DNA from: Reticulitermes lucifugus
Taxonomy: Eukaryota > Arthropoda > Insecta > Blattodea > Rhinotermitidae
NCBI GenBank assembly: GCA_026260175.1
Contig: JAKCWW010000012.1
Span: 31,165-95,164 of the forward strand
DNA length: 64,000 nucleotides
Reading direction: 5' to 3'
The position numbers and the translations under genes were made by a program. This document shows, in pieces, positions 1 through 12,288 of the stretch. Numbering within the stretch: the first letter of the stretch is position 1; each line of letters begins with the position of its first letter. Under the pieces are notes generated by a model. The model had not been told where the DNA came from. It worked only from the letters and a program-made list of their open reading frames with translations, and searched no databases.

Positions 1-2699
1 CAAGAAATTCAACACGGTGTGTTAGTTAAAATGCCTATAAATGTGGCGTCATTATGCTGATATCACAAAATATAACTCAAGTGGCTTGGAATATCTCGAA
101 ATTCTGAAGACATTTATTAGGAATGAATAATGACTACAAGGAAATCCTAGAAAACTACTCATGAGTCACTGCGATAGTTCTTTTATTGTTGTAAAATATG
201 GAAATGTGATCTACGGAACAGTGTCAAACTTGGTTCCGTATATTTAAATGTTATAAATTTGGAATATAGTAACTGAACATGTGAGTAAGAAAAAAGTGTA
301 TATGTTCACGTTCTTTTAAAATGTACAATATTATATTGTATTATATTATAATGATGATTGTGATAGAAAACAAACAAAATTTTCCGAGATCAAATATTAT
401 AATTTAAACTGAATTACGGCATAAATGTTTTAATAATTTAAGTCTTCACTCTAACTAAAAAAGGGACTGGAAAAACGCTGAATATATACAAATATTTTTG
501 TGAGATCTCCTTAAGAAATGAATGTGATTAATTCATAAGGCAAGAATGGAAACACAGTTGATTTCCACTCTCTAGTCTGCGGTTTCCTGCTAATGGTCAT
601 ATTGTACACATTGAAATCTACCATCTGAAAATCCAGAATAATATTATTAATGTAGTGTGACTGAATTAAAATGAACGCATTTTATTATAGACTGTAGGTG
701 TGTACACATTTTGTTTTATATGAAGATACGCATATGAGGACAAAACTAAAGTTTTTATTTATGAAAACAATTATTTAAATATTGTGACATGTAACTAGTA
801 GAGACAAAAGCCACTTCTAGGAAGGGGATGAGACCTTCTTTTTTAAAGCAAGAACGAATTGCGGGATGCATTATTTTCTCCTTGTGTTGATATGTAACGA
901 GTCTTTGTCATCCACTTCAAGAAAGAAACTTCTGGAACATCAGCATTTCCTTGTCTTCATTCCGGTGCCAAAACGTGGTAAGTTATGTCTTCAGACCACC
1001 TTTATTTTACTGTGTTTTTTATTTTCCCCTGTTCTTTCTACCTTCATGGTTTTGTGACGTGTTTTATTTGTTTCTTGAAGTACTAATCTTCTATGCTATT
1101 TGTCATGATGAGAAAAATTGTACTTTGCTTCTGGGATAATATTGTATAATTGTTGTTAGTTTGCTCGAAAAAGCCTGAGTTATTTAACTGCATAAATGGC
1201 TGTTAGGTGATAGATTGTTGGGAAAAGTATATGACGTAATTTAAAGTAATATCAAAGCGTTAAGTGCCGAGTTTGGGAATATTAAGCTATTCAAAATGTG
1301 TACCTCTAAGAGTGCGTATCAGATTTGCTAAACACCATGAAATATCGTTGAATTGCATTATATATATAAATATAGACGCCATTATATATGCGTACTTTTA
1401 CAAAAAATGTTCTGAATTTTATTTGCTTAGGCTCTTTAGCTCCTCTTCAAATGTAAACATGCGCACGCACGCAAATATAAGCAATCATTTACTTGTAGTT
1501 AGTACTGACACATAATATTCGGTAAAAACATCTGGGGCACTGCTAGACAACGATTAACGTATGGTCAGTAGAAGATATATGTGGTACGTGGCCTGTCATT
1601 ACATATTGGCACCGTTCTTTATATTTAGAGCAGACGTATTCATATAACTCCAGTAGCTGATTCCTTAATTTCAAAGAGAATATGTACTTAATTTCTAAAT
1701 TAATCATATTTTATTTACATGTAAATAGGCCCTGAGCGATGTCAGCGATGATCCTTTTCACATCATTTTAATAAACACAGCTTTAAAAAAATTGTGCATA
1801 TTTAAAATCACTGAGAATATCAATTGAATTGGATAATTGAACTAAGAGTTTTTTATGACCTTTAGAAAATTATGACTTTTGTCATGTGCAGGTCTAAATT
1901 ATGTTTAATTGGCTTTATAGTAAATAAGGCAGTATTTTTAAGGAAGAAAATATTTTTTTATATGGATGAACTTTTTAGGTTTTTGGAATCTTCGAAGTTA
2001 AAATACAGTTTAAATATTCTTGAAAAACGAAACAAATAAACGCAAAAATTTATGTGGAAAATCAAATCGGAAATTTGAGTGGTATCCTACATAAGCAGAC
2101 GTGGGGCGCTTTCTATCTACATTTACAGAGCATTCACAATTTACTGACATATACTGTAATAGGCCTACGTATTTATCGGCATTCCCAAGCATTCAGATAA
2201 TGATTTAATTTCAATATAACGCGTGCCGTAAAATTGAGCAATACTGTCATTAAGGAGGATTATATGGTCTGTAATGTTCTAAACGCAAACTAGAAAGCTG
2301 AAAGCTGACACAATATATTTTTAATTTTCGTTAATTTAGTCAAACTTAATTTGTGGAAAAGACACGGATAAACTATTACTCTGAACGTATCTTAAAACTT
2401 GAGATATACTATGAGGCTAAAACTATTTACAAATCCGATGATGCTATTATCACAAAAAGGTCATAAAAAGTGCTTATTTTCATCAGCATTTAATATCAAG
2501 TTTAGACCTAACTACATCTAAACGCACTTAATCGCAACGCGTCCGAGACGTGGCTGCTCTTACGGTTTACACTTCAATGCTTTACTTTGTGTTCGTATTC
2601 ATTCTACGTATTTTTTAACCAATTATTTTGGTGGTCTTTATTATCATAATAATATTTGAAAGATGTAATTTTTATCGATGGTGTTTGGCGACTTTTCTT
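1..2699. other. AT-rich noncoding DNA, nothing recognised
   Basis: No tRNA-like promoter boxes, transposase or reverse-transcriptase motifs, or repeat structure were recognised. Open frames reach only 83 codons, overlap one another on both strands, and have the Leu/Ile/Tyr/Phe-rich composition expected of chance frames in AT-rich DNA. Confidence 0.6.
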
Positions 2700-2700
2700 G

Positions 2701-2820
2701 TACGTGTATGTATGTATGTATGTATATATGTATATATTTAGGTAGGTAGGTATTTATTACGTATTTATGTATGTATATGTATGTATGTATTTATGCACGC
2801 AGATATATATATGTATATAA
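2701..2820. repeat. (TATG)n-type microsatellite
   Basis: Interrupted runs of TATG/TATA with a short GTAG-rich patch in the middle. The repeat is imperfect, so it is an old or compound microsatellite. Confidence 0.9.
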
Positions 2821-5434
2821 AACATAATAGTTTAAGTTCTGTCACCGTGTAACAATTCCCTGTCACATATTCTGAGGCATAAGCCTGGCGGCAGTGCTTG
2901 CCAAGAAATATGCGTTGCTATTTTTCCATGAAACAGCCTAGAGGTAACTAAGGTTTCATGTACAGAGCAGCCTTGACTTCCACAGCAGCAAAAACTATTT
3001 CTGGCTATTTGCAGCAATTAATTCATAACGTTGTCCTTCAAACACCAAACTTTATACTCGTAAAACGCTTACACAGTGAAAGAATGATTTTGTATTGATT
3101 AGACTTTGCAAGAATATGGGATCTTATCTATGGACGAGAATTATCAAAATTATCGGCTTTGATTTCACACGACATTGTACAAGTTAACAAAGAAAAGGTA
3201 ATTACCAAATATATCTGATTTCTATTGCTTCTAGTAATTCAGTCTTCTTTTTTTCAATACCGATCGCAGTTCTTTTATTTTAAAGTTTCTTTTTCTTAGT
3301 AGATTAGTATTAATACTTTCTTTCTTGATAATATGTAAAATATGCTTGTTAATTTTTCTTTATTTTGACCTTTATTTTATCAAACATATGTGCTTATTTT
3401 GTGTATCTTAAACGGGTTTCCCAGAGAATATGTAGCAAATAGTTTATTCGAAATTGCAGTTTATGGCAGCACGTTTTCCGAAGATCCAAATTTTCTAAGA
3501 TGTTACGCTGTGACGAATGGTAAATAATGAATTTTCGAAGATTTATAGTACCTGCGAAAACCATCGACCCTAGCTATAAAATATACCCACATATTTCGGC
3601 GTGGCTGTTCTCCTTGGACTGCTTGCCCCTGAAATTGGAGAAATTGCGGCCCTTCGAACCATCGGTAACAATGTGCCAGTTGACACATTGGAACATTCCA
3701 GACGAGCTGAGATTTATAACTTCATCTTCCAATTAATTTGGTCATAATGAACCACATGGGGCACAGATGTCAACAGCTGCTATATAGCCAACAAATACTT
3801 TCCTTTTTAATCAATGTGATTACAAAAGTATTAATATTATAATCATTGTTTTGTTGAGTTCCCTTACAATTTAATTCACTCCAGAGTAATGTGAATACAG
3901 CACTGTTCCTTGTAGAAATTTTTACACCAAGAGAACGGGTATAAATTTTTTATATTAAGTCTTATGATGTATCGCTTTCTGAGTCTCTGGAAATGATAAA
4001 CAGGCAGAAATGTGTTTCGATTGCCATCATATACGTCGTAGATATTGCGATTAGAAGCTTGTTGAGACACAATATATTTTCAATTTATGAAAAATCTAGA
4101 AAGATCAAAGTGAAATACAAAGTGTTTTTAAGTTCGTACTAAGATAACGCATGTTTCCAGACATTTTAAAAATTGAATTTAGCAGTATGACGTTTAGTAT
4201 AATATAGTGTTCACATTATTGGATTTATCAGTACAGGATAATAGAATGTAAGGGCAGAAAAGAATTAGGAGAAAGAAAAAAGAAGCCGAAACAAGAGTTA
4301 ATTAAAGAAGAGAAAAAATGTAACTTTGCTTTCTAAAATATAATTTTTATTGCCTGGATTTACACATAAATTTAAATTACTCGATACGCATAATCTACAT
4401 TTCCTAATCTATTATATTTTGAAAAATGTGCATATTGATTTTCTGTGTAGAATTTGGCTTCAGGTAACAATTCTAGTGTACAGCACGGGTAAATTTGCAG
4501 TAAGTGCGAAGTTTTGTAATCTAGTATCAGTGAAATCCCTCCAAACACGATACCATACAAGTGATTTATAATGGACAGTATTTTGTTTCGGTGGCACTAT
4601 CACCACATGACAGAATGAATTAGACTTAAATTTTAATTAAAACCAATAACAAAAATTAAAATATAGAGTGACATCGATAAAACTAAACTGAATTTATCTT
4701 TCATTAGTGGCTCATAATTAGAAATTTAATTGCTATGTGGGTGCCAAAGGTTTGTTTGGAGGGATAAAGGATCCAAATTTGGTCTAATGTGTCACTCTGT
4801 GGCACAGAATTTAAAAAACCTAGAACTTAATTCTCTGTCCGCCAATCGGTTATCTTCACTGAGGGTTTGCGTTATTTTTCTTAGGACCTTCAAGAAAATA
4901 TCGGGTGTATCATAAATTAGATAATTTTAAGTTTCTTTCTCGACCTTTTAAATTTATTACCAACTAATTAACCTCTCGTTCAAAGCTCCATAACCTGATA
5001 AATTTGAAATATCATTCATAAAGAAGTAAATGGAAAATAAATTATGGTTTTGGTGATAATCAAGCCCAAGGTTTCTAAGAGTCTTATCTACGTAACATTG
5101 TAGATTAAGCTGCTCTAACACACTTACTGTCCTCTGCGATTTTATGTATAGTTCTGTACTCTGCTCGTAGAGGTGAGTGGATTACAACCATAAACGTTTG
5201 CTTTAAAATAAGAGTACATTAGCGCAGTACCAACATTTGTTTTACCCGAAAAATGCTCATCGGCGTGTGAGTGTTGTTTATAGGGTCAATTTGTGTGAAT
5301 CGGCACTGTTAAATGTTTGTCCGTATGTGCCCGAGATTCACTCTTCGGACAAGAAAGCCAGAAAAACAAGCAGCGTAATTAGGTATTTAAAGTAGCACCC
5401 GACAATGTTCGTTGCAGTCGCTTTGGTGAAATGA
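2821..5434. other. Noncoding DNA, nothing recognised
   Basis: No family could be assigned. A patch at about 3530-3740 is open on both strands (69 and 61 codons) and slightly richer in GC than its surroundings, but neither translation resembles a domain I know. Confidence 0.55.
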
Positions 5435-5971
5435 TCAGGGGGATTAAAACTGAGCAGACTATTTAGAGACTGGCAGAAAGACAGTCCGTGGAATACAGTC
5501 ATAAAGTTCACACACACACAAAAGACACTCAAGACCGCTTCTTCTGCCTACAGAGTCATGCTTGCTGCCTTCTGGGATGTTAATGATATAATATGTTCAG
5601 AATTCGTGCCTACTGGTACATTATTACTTCTTCAGGTGTATGCGGGAAATTTGCAAAATTTAATGGCACATATTCGAAGATCTTGGCGAGCATGCAGCAG
5701 ACTGTCCTCCATCATGACAATGCCAGGTCTCACGCGAGAACGTGAAGGACTGGAGAAATTCACTGCTTTGTTTTGGAACACAAAGACTAGACATGGCCCC
5801 ACCTCATCTCCATATCTTCCCGAAAATGAAGGAAATTATGGGGGACATAACTTCTTGTCAGGTGATGAAGTCAAGACAATAGTAAAGATGTGCTTCCATC
5901 AAGAAGACACACAATTCCGTTGTGATGGACTCCTGGAACTACGTGAATATTGGTGGAATTTTGTGGACTGA
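5435..5971 (+). pseudogene. Decayed mariner transposase, middle to C-terminal part
   Basis: Mariner transposases are DD34D enzymes that cut and paste their own element. One plus-strand frame stays open from 5435 to 5971 and carries mariner-like blocks: KTASSAYRVMLAAFWD at about 5532-5579 (family form SAGKVMxxxFWD) and GHNFLSGDEVKTIVKM near the end. The block around the second catalytic aspartate (HHDNARSHART) is visible only in a different frame at 5710-5742. The block before GHNFLS (MAPPHLHIFPKMKEIMG, about 5794-5844) is in a shifted frame too. At the third catalytic position the family's S-D-F reads P-H-L, so the aspartate is lost. The N-terminal helix-turn-helix half is absent and I did not find terminal repeats. 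It is a frameshifted fossil, with high confidence in the family and moderate confidence in the boundaries. Confidence 0.85.
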
Positions 5972-8406
5972 AGAAGTGATTATGACAATAAAATCCAACA
6001 ATATTTTTTAAATATTATTATACAGTGTAGACCTGTTATTGAAAAGACATTCGTAAATATAAAAATGGATAAAAATGAATTATCTACTTGATTAAGAGAA
6101 TGTTTTCGAAATTTCTATATAAGTGTATTAATGAATGAAATTTGAAGTACTACTCATCAATACAATTGCCTTCCTTAAGAGGGTAAAATATTTTTACTCA
6201 ACCTAATTTGTCTTCTCGTTTATTGTAAGTTTCACTAAATCTGTACATTTTCCTTATGGTTATACGATAAGCTTGGCAGAGAGTGGGTTATTGGAGAAGG
6301 AGCTTACCTCAATAAAATAAAGCAATATTTAACAATAACACAAAAATTTCGAAAAACTTCTCTTATTAAACAAGGGATCTTTCTAAATATTCTCACTGTG
6401 GGTTTGGAGACATCTTGTATATTTCTGTTGTGTACAGTCCAGCTGACTGAACTTAGTATATTTGTTGCGACATGGGCGTTTCGACGTCCTCCACATCACG
6501 ATCAGTGTATGTAAAACCATATTACATTAAAGAGACTGATTGTGACGTAAAAACTTCGAAAATTCTAGTTCCAACAAAGATACTAAGTGCTGGCAGCCGC
6601 AATATACACACCGGTGATACTATGTGTTGACATTCCTTCAATGTTTTTAAAATATAAGTGCAAATAATCAGAAGACTAAATTATATCAGACTAACAATGA
6701 TGAAGATTTTGGTTACTGTTTTCTGAGCTGCATCCTCAGATCTAATGTACTCCGTAAAACCATGCATCTCGACTAACGTCTCTAAACCACGACACGCATG
6801 AATGACTTGGAATAATTGTTTAGATTTCCTAGATATTTTCAGATTTTTTAAGTAACTAAACATTGTAGACCGGAATTACATTTGAGTTTCTCTCTGTCTT
6901 CAGTGATTGCTTTCTTGATCATATGTATATCTATATATACATATAGGAAGCCCACGTTTTTTGACCGGATGTCCTCTGAAATAAACTGTACTGAAATAAC
7001 GGAACTGTTAAATATTTTTCTCGCACGAGGCAAATAGGCTGACCCTATTAAAGGGTGAATGGTTTCCACTATCTCTCTACTAACACACCTTGATACATCG
7101 ATAACGAATAAATTTACGAGAATTTGGAAGTTCTATTTTCCGCCGAACAAATCAGAGCACTAACTGGGTGTTTCGATATAAAGATAGTTTGTAAGGAGAA
7201 CCACCTACTTCGGTAGGTTGGCAGGTACTTGTGGTGACCGAGGGGTGCCCGAAATCGTCTGAGGCCGCGAAAGCGATGGGAAATCCTCAAGGCACAGGTA
7301 GATAACAACGTTTTTAACTTGACGGAATTAAAGTGCCTAGCAATTTTCGGCTATCCTGACCTTAATTTCCGTGATATTCCTCAGTTCTAATATGAGTTCC
7401 TGGGTATAATTAATAGAAAGGCTGACCCATATTTCTTCCAGCCACGAAGGCCTTCATCCAGTGACATACCGCAGCTCGCAGACGCCTTCAGCCAAAGCTA
7501 CTGCTTTCAATCAACCCCCCCCCTGGCTGATAACATATAGCCATTTGCAGCAGTAGTTCTTATTATGACCATGTAGAGACCCTCAGCCAAGACGGGAAAT
7601 ACGTTAGCGTAAGCACAACCCCTGTTATGGTCACAAGGTACACATTCGTGTAATGGCCTGACGATTTGTTCCGTAAGCAGGAATATCTAAGAGACGAACG
7701 AAACAACGGACGTCAACTTGGTTGTCTTTGTCGCTAGTGTCTGCTCTTATTCAGATTTTTCTCTGATTTGTTGGGTCTGTCCGTTCTTCCGTTTGTTCAC
7801 TTTAGCTCTAGAATCGTGGGACGCTTGTGATGACAATGGGGGTTCTTCCAGAAATTTATTTCGATTTTTAGAAAGATAGTCAAAATAAAAGTATGTTTTT
7901 TACGCAAAGAACACATTTAGAAAACGTAGTTCTCTAAAGCTTGCGCATTTCGTTCCTGTTTGTTACGGCAATGATGTACGAATATAATATGACATATTCC
8001 AGCTAAACATTTCCATGTTCATAAAATGTCGGGTTCATAAGGAGCCCTTTACACACCATCGAGGTCGCTCCTTCTAAGAGGCCAGTGACCTGTGAAGGAC
8101 AGTAGTCAAATGTAAACCTATCTCATCATTAATATGCTTTGTAGTTGCGGAAAGCTGGGTCAGATTAAACTGAAGGCTTTTCATAGCCACATTTTTCTAA
8201 CTCTCCTGTCACGTAAAATACAATAATTTTACAATATCAGTCCTGTCTTACATTTTGCCGAAACAGTTACTTCTGTGCTGTTTTCCATATACACATATCT
8301 GCATATCAATTTTACCAGTGTGTAAATTCCTGAAGACAGGAACACAGAAGGTCGTCGAAACAGCCAACTTTAAATCGTGTTGAACTGAACAGTGGTCCCG
8401 GAAGAT
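5972..8406. other. Noncoding DNA with minor structures only
   Basis: No gene or classifiable mobile element was seen. On the minus strand 6476-6505 has a weak hammerhead-like arrangement (CTGAT at one end, GAAAC at the other). A perfect 6-bp stem closed by a TTCG loop lies at 7203-7218. A run of C lies near 7520 in a locally GC-richer patch (about 7430-7560). The largest open frames (60-73 codons, minus strand) show no recognisable domain. Confidence 0.5.
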
Positions 8407-8418
8407 TCTGTCGCTTTT

Positions 8419-8639
8419 CCTTGATTTCAGGCTTCCGCCGCGATGTTGATAAGATCTGAGCTCTTCTGGGTTATTACACGGCGTCGTGTGGTAATTGTTT
8501 ACCGACGTTTCGGGACAACGTATCGGTCCCATCTTCAAGGGTTAAGAGTCAAAGTGAAGATGGGACCGATACGTTGTCCCGAAACGTCGGTAAACTATTA
8601 CCACAGGACGCCGCGTAACATCGCAGAAGAGCGCAGATC
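8419..8639 (-). mobile_element. Hairpin (foldback) element, family FB1, inverted dimer
   Basis: Two arms of roughly 85-90 bp (about 8450-8537 and 8555-8639) are inverted copies separated by only about 17 bp, so the transcript would fold into one long hairpin. The left end has an extra single-copy extension (8419-8450, ending near GCCGCGATGTTGAT) that also occurs at the right end of the copy at 58080-58352, which fixes the relative orientation. The direct repeat TCTGTCGCTTTT occurs at 8407-8418 and 8640-8651. Because the element's own end may supply TC, the target-site duplication is 10-12 bp. Each arm contains TGAAGATGGGAC, a loop, then GTCCCGAAACGTCGG, a hammerhead-like core. It has no coding capacity; the overlapping open frames are arm translations. 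A non-autonomous element is the best reading. A Penelope-like or retrozyme-like origin is inference. Confidence 0.8.
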
Positions 8640-8651
8640 TCTGTCGCTTTT

Positions 8652-8947
8652 AATAGCTGTGAATTATTAAAATATTTTAAATTATACTTTGTTTACTCCA
8701 CTGGATTTATTTAGTAATTTCTTCATGGATTCAACAGTTGCCAAGCAAGGAAACAAGCATGAATATTGACACATTCATACATTATAAAATTTGGTGAAGT
8801 CGGCGAAGAGGGTGTGTCATAGTGTTGTTCATTACGCACCTTTTTCTGTGGTCCTCTTATAAATCTGACACGGCACAAACTCTGAAACGAATATGGAGAA
8901 CCATGAGAACTTCAGACCTTCTATCCTCTTTATGAAATTTTCTGTTC

Positions 8948-8979
<32 letters not shown>

Positions 8980-9370
8980 GGTCCTTAGAGCATTTTTCCA
9001 GACTAGCTGAAAATATGTTCTTCTCTTAATGTGAGAAGACCATTTGTTACGCACACCGCTAATATTTTGTTAATTTACTAAAGCCTTAACCAGAGAATTT
9101 TTTAATTAAGGTTTCCTAAATGGAGGAATAATTAGGCTGTATGTTTAAATAATGTGCTGCTAATTGTGACTCAAACTAATGCAGTTTTACTACTGTGATT
9201 TATAGTTTTAAAGTGACTTCTTATTTGGACCAAGAGCGGGCTGGAGAGATTGCATAATCAGCAGCAGCATAGTTTGCATCCCTCGCCAAATATTATTATG
9301 TTTATCAAATTAAGAAAATGGGAAAGGTGGGGCGTGTGTCAGGAATGGGGGAGGAGAAAGCAGCAGACAA
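8652..9370. other. Noncoding DNA with a short (TC)n tract
   Basis: A TC microsatellite lies at 8947-8979. The rest shows no recognised repeat or open frame of note. Confidence 0.6.
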
Positions 9371-9606
9371 ATTTTAGTTGGGATAACTGGAGGAAAGAGA
9401 TCGATTGGAAGAACCTGAAGTAGATGCAAGGATAATGTTACACTAGGTCTGAAACAAAAAGAATGAGAGAACATGGAATGGATTCATGTGGTTCAGGACA
9501 CTGAAAAGTGATAGGCCTTTATGAGCACGGGAATGAAACAGCGTGTTCCAAAAGAGGCAGGGATTTTATTTTCTTAATGGGAAATAATGCTCCATGGAGT
9601 TATTTA
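9371..9606 (+). pseudogene. LINE 3' remnant, family L2 (C-terminal tail of a reverse-transcriptase ORF)
   Basis: Translated from 9371 the sequence begins ILVGITGGKRSIGRT and then, past in-frame stops, reads NMEWIHVVQD and VPKEAG. These match in order the C-terminal tail common in insect non-LTR elements, of the form GKRPLGRPRxRWxDN followed by a WIxLAQDRxxWR motif. The same tail with better preservation is at 58596-58770, and both copies end near CCATGGAGTTA, which supports shared descent. Several stops and at least one indel are present. It lies 150 bp upstream of a different LINE remnant in the same orientation, but the two tails do not belong to one element as far as I can see. Confidence 0.6.
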
Positions 9607-9753
9607 ACGAGGCAAGATGATATTATAGGATTTTCTTAGTAAAAGTAATTTCATTTTTGCTCTTTAAATATTATAATAATACTTACAGCGTTTCCATCGT
9701 TGTTATAAAGGACAGACACTTCCTGGTGCTTCTGTCTGGTAGGGACGCCCATA

Positions 9754-10728
9754 GACTTCAATTTTGACAGAGTGGATGAATGACTTTGTTTAGTTCTGGA
9801 GAAATGAAAGTGGTTGGATTTCGTAGGTCTGCGTTTTGATTTTGATTCTGTTCAACTTATACAGCTAGTACCTTACCAAGGAAGCTCTTGAAGGGTTTGG
9901 GGACTTCAAAATAGGAGGACAAGTAATTCGCACTGTGAAATATGGAGATTATCTTGTGCTACTGGCTAGGGAAGAAAAGGTGCTACAGGGCATGGGTGAT
10001 AGCCTAATTGAAATTGGAAGACGCAATGGAATGGAAATGAATGTGGAAAAAACTAAGGTAATCGGAATCTCAAGGCAACCATACCCAATAAAAGTTATGT
10101 AAGATCACAAGCAATTGGAGAATGTAGAATATTTCAATTATTTGGGTAGCATGATAACCAAAGATGCAAGGTGTACACGTGAAATGAAATCCAGAATTGC
10201 CATGGAAAAAGCAGCATTTAACAAGAAGAAGGCTCTGTTCACCAGCAAACTGGATTTAAATTTAAGGAAGAAACTAGTAAATTGCTACATTTGGGGCATA
10301 ACTGTGTATGGTGCTGAAACGTGGACACTTCGGAAAGTAGATCAGCAGTATCTGGAAAGTTTTGAAATGTGGTGCTGGAGAAGAATGGAGAACATCATTT
10401 GGACCGATCGTGTGAGAAATGAAGACGTATTACACAGTCAAGGAGGAGAGGAATATCCTACATACAATAAAAAGAAGAAAGGCTACCTGGATTGGTCACA
10501 TCTTACGTAGAAACTGCCTTCTGAAACACGTGATTGAAGGAAAGTTAGAAGGAAGGAAATAAATGACGGGAAGAAGAGGGAGAAGATGTAAGCAGCAGCT
10601 GGATGACCTTAAGGAAAAGAAAAGGTACTGGAAATTGAAAGAGGAAGCACTAGGTCGCACCCTGTGAAGAACTCGCTTTGGAAGAGATTACGGACCTGTC
10701 GTAAGACAGACTACAGAATGACTGAATC
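9754..10728 (+). pseudogene. Degenerate non-LTR reverse transcriptase, family L1a, palm to 3' end
   Basis: This encodes the distal half of a non-LTR retrotransposon reverse transcriptase. In order: a remnant of the first catalytic block (DFNFDRVD, about 9754-9777), LTKEALEGFGDFKIGG (9872-9919), the catalytic block VKYGDYLVLLA (family form YADD), the block EMNVEKTKV, then from about 10115 an open C-terminal stretch containing YLGSMITKDARCT, GAETWTLRKVDQQYLESFEMW and WRRMENIIWTDRVRNEDVL. The catalytic YADD reads YGDY (9941-9952), so the enzyme is dead. In-frame stops occur at 9866-9868 and 10100-10102, and frameshifts follow 10440. The 3' end, encoding GPVVRQTTE, is followed by a GAAT-like tail at about 10716-10728. 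No ATG start or 5' region is present; the open stretch at 10115 begins with TTG and simply continues upstream. The copy at 29915-30409 is the same family. Confidence 0.88.
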
Positions 10729-11080
10729 CGTTCGTACATCGGATGTTGCTTTTTCCGATGACAGCTATGTCCGGCAGCTGTTAATATGGCTCGGTAAGGG
10801 CAAAAATGGCTAGTAAATCGAAATATGTAGTTGTACTTGTAGCGAAATATTATGATAACTTTTAGGCACTTATTTTTAAACATTAATGTTTGGTATACAT
10901 ATGAAACGACGATTTTAATAATATTTATGCGGTGGGTAAATTTGAATGGTTCCGTGCAGTTCAGTATTGTCCAAATGATCAAACGGTACATTGGGGGGCA
11001 GGCTTCGTTTCTCAGCTTTTTTGTTATGAAATTCTTCATACATTAGTTACATTATATTATTGCTTTCAATTGCCGAATAT
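10729..11080. other. Noncoding DNA, nothing recognised
   Basis: A 129-codon minus-strand frame spans 10650-11039, but it overlaps the antisense of the LINE 3' end and shows no domain, so it is treated as chance. Confidence 0.6.
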
Positions 11081-11392
11081 ATTGTGAAATAGTTTACTAC
11101 ACGGAATATGGATAATTTCAAATATGTAAATGCGAAAAGGGCAAACAAAATTTTCAACTATAAAAGCGCAAAGGAAAAGTTGTACATTTTAATGCAGTTA
11201 TTGGAATAAGTATTGTGAACTAGTTTATTGCATGGAATATGGATAATTTTAAATACGCTGAACATTTACTTAATCATATTTGTGTTTTATATGACGACGC
11301 TCTCAGTATTTGAAATTATAGAATTATAGTGGCAAAATGGCCAGAGAATAATAGACCGTACGGAATATGAATCGATGTCATCTCGACATCCA
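11081..11392 (+). repeat. Direct repeat, spacing about 131 bp, two clear copies and a weak third
   Basis: A block of about 43 bp beginning ATTGTGAAATAGTTTACT at 11081 recurs at 11212 with a few substitutions. The core CGGAATATG appears a third time near 11361 at nearly the same spacing. The sequence between blocks is only weakly similar, so this may be a decayed tandem repeat. Confidence 0.6.
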
Positions 11393-12188
11393 GTATCATT
11401 CAGACATATATAATATTTATTTCTAAGGTACAGGGTAAACTCGCCTATATAGAAGGTTGTAACAAAATAATCACACACAAATCAGACGTATAATTTGTGT
11501 ATGTAATTGTCACACTTTTCATCGCAATTAGCCCAACCTTCAACAAAGTATGTGATTCTATCAGAAAAGCAAATTTGTTCTTGGGTTTTAACTCGTTTTT
11601 CGTTGATTCTATGCATGACGAAAGCTAATTCAAGATCTACTTTCATCAGTGTTGATTCTTCGATTTTCCCGCACGGGATAATTAATCTGCTTCTTAACCA
11701 CACTTCTTGCTGTAGTCTGTAATCACCTAGAACGTCGATTCTTAACACATGTCCTCCAGTTTTTTAAACTTTCCATCCATTTGTAATCTTTCCTGTAGGT
11801 CCCAGTGTTACCACGATTCGCGTTTAGGTCACGAAAGGTGTAAAAAGTAATAGAACTTGGAAACACATGCAAAATTTTTTGTGGTTATATTTTTGAAAGA
11901 TATAAAATAACTTGATGGCGGATGGGCAAAACGTTTCTTTAACTGTCGTTTTGATTTCAATAGGAAATGAAACACTGAAGCCAGATATGTGAAATTTGGG
12001 ACTTGGTACATCATATAAGTGTATATGTATGTATATTAAATATGTTTGTAAGCATATAATTACAAACAAATCCATAATTGCAAAATTTGGTATTTTATCC
12101 CAATTATTCATCATATCAATAATTATTGATTTGATGAAATAGTGAAATCAAATATATTATATAAATTTATTACACAAAATATATTAGT
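11393..12188. other. Noncoding DNA, nothing recognised
   Basis: Short overlapping open frames (61-96 codons) occur on both strands, mainly minus. None has a recognisable domain. Confidence 0.5.
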
Positions 12189-12214
12189 TAAGAGAAGATT
12201 ATAATCTTCTCTTA
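12189..12214. repeat. Perfect 26-bp palindrome
   Basis: TAAGAGAAGATTA is followed immediately by its exact reverse complement with no loop. The match stops at the outer bases, and no longer inverted repeat surrounds it. Confidence 0.9.
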
Positions 12215-12288
12215 TCTAAAATGTTTCTCACAGAAATAAAGAGAGCAACGATAATAGCAGTAGAGATGCACAACTTCAAATCTATGAA

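Noticed and set aside
8248-8670. 96- and 75-codon frames around the FB1 hairpin
   Set aside because: They encode the same words on both strands because the DNA is palindromic. They are not genes.
9371-10728. A single continuous LINE covering both remnants
   Set aside because: The upstream piece is already a C-terminal 3' tail of a different type, so two separate insertions are more likely.
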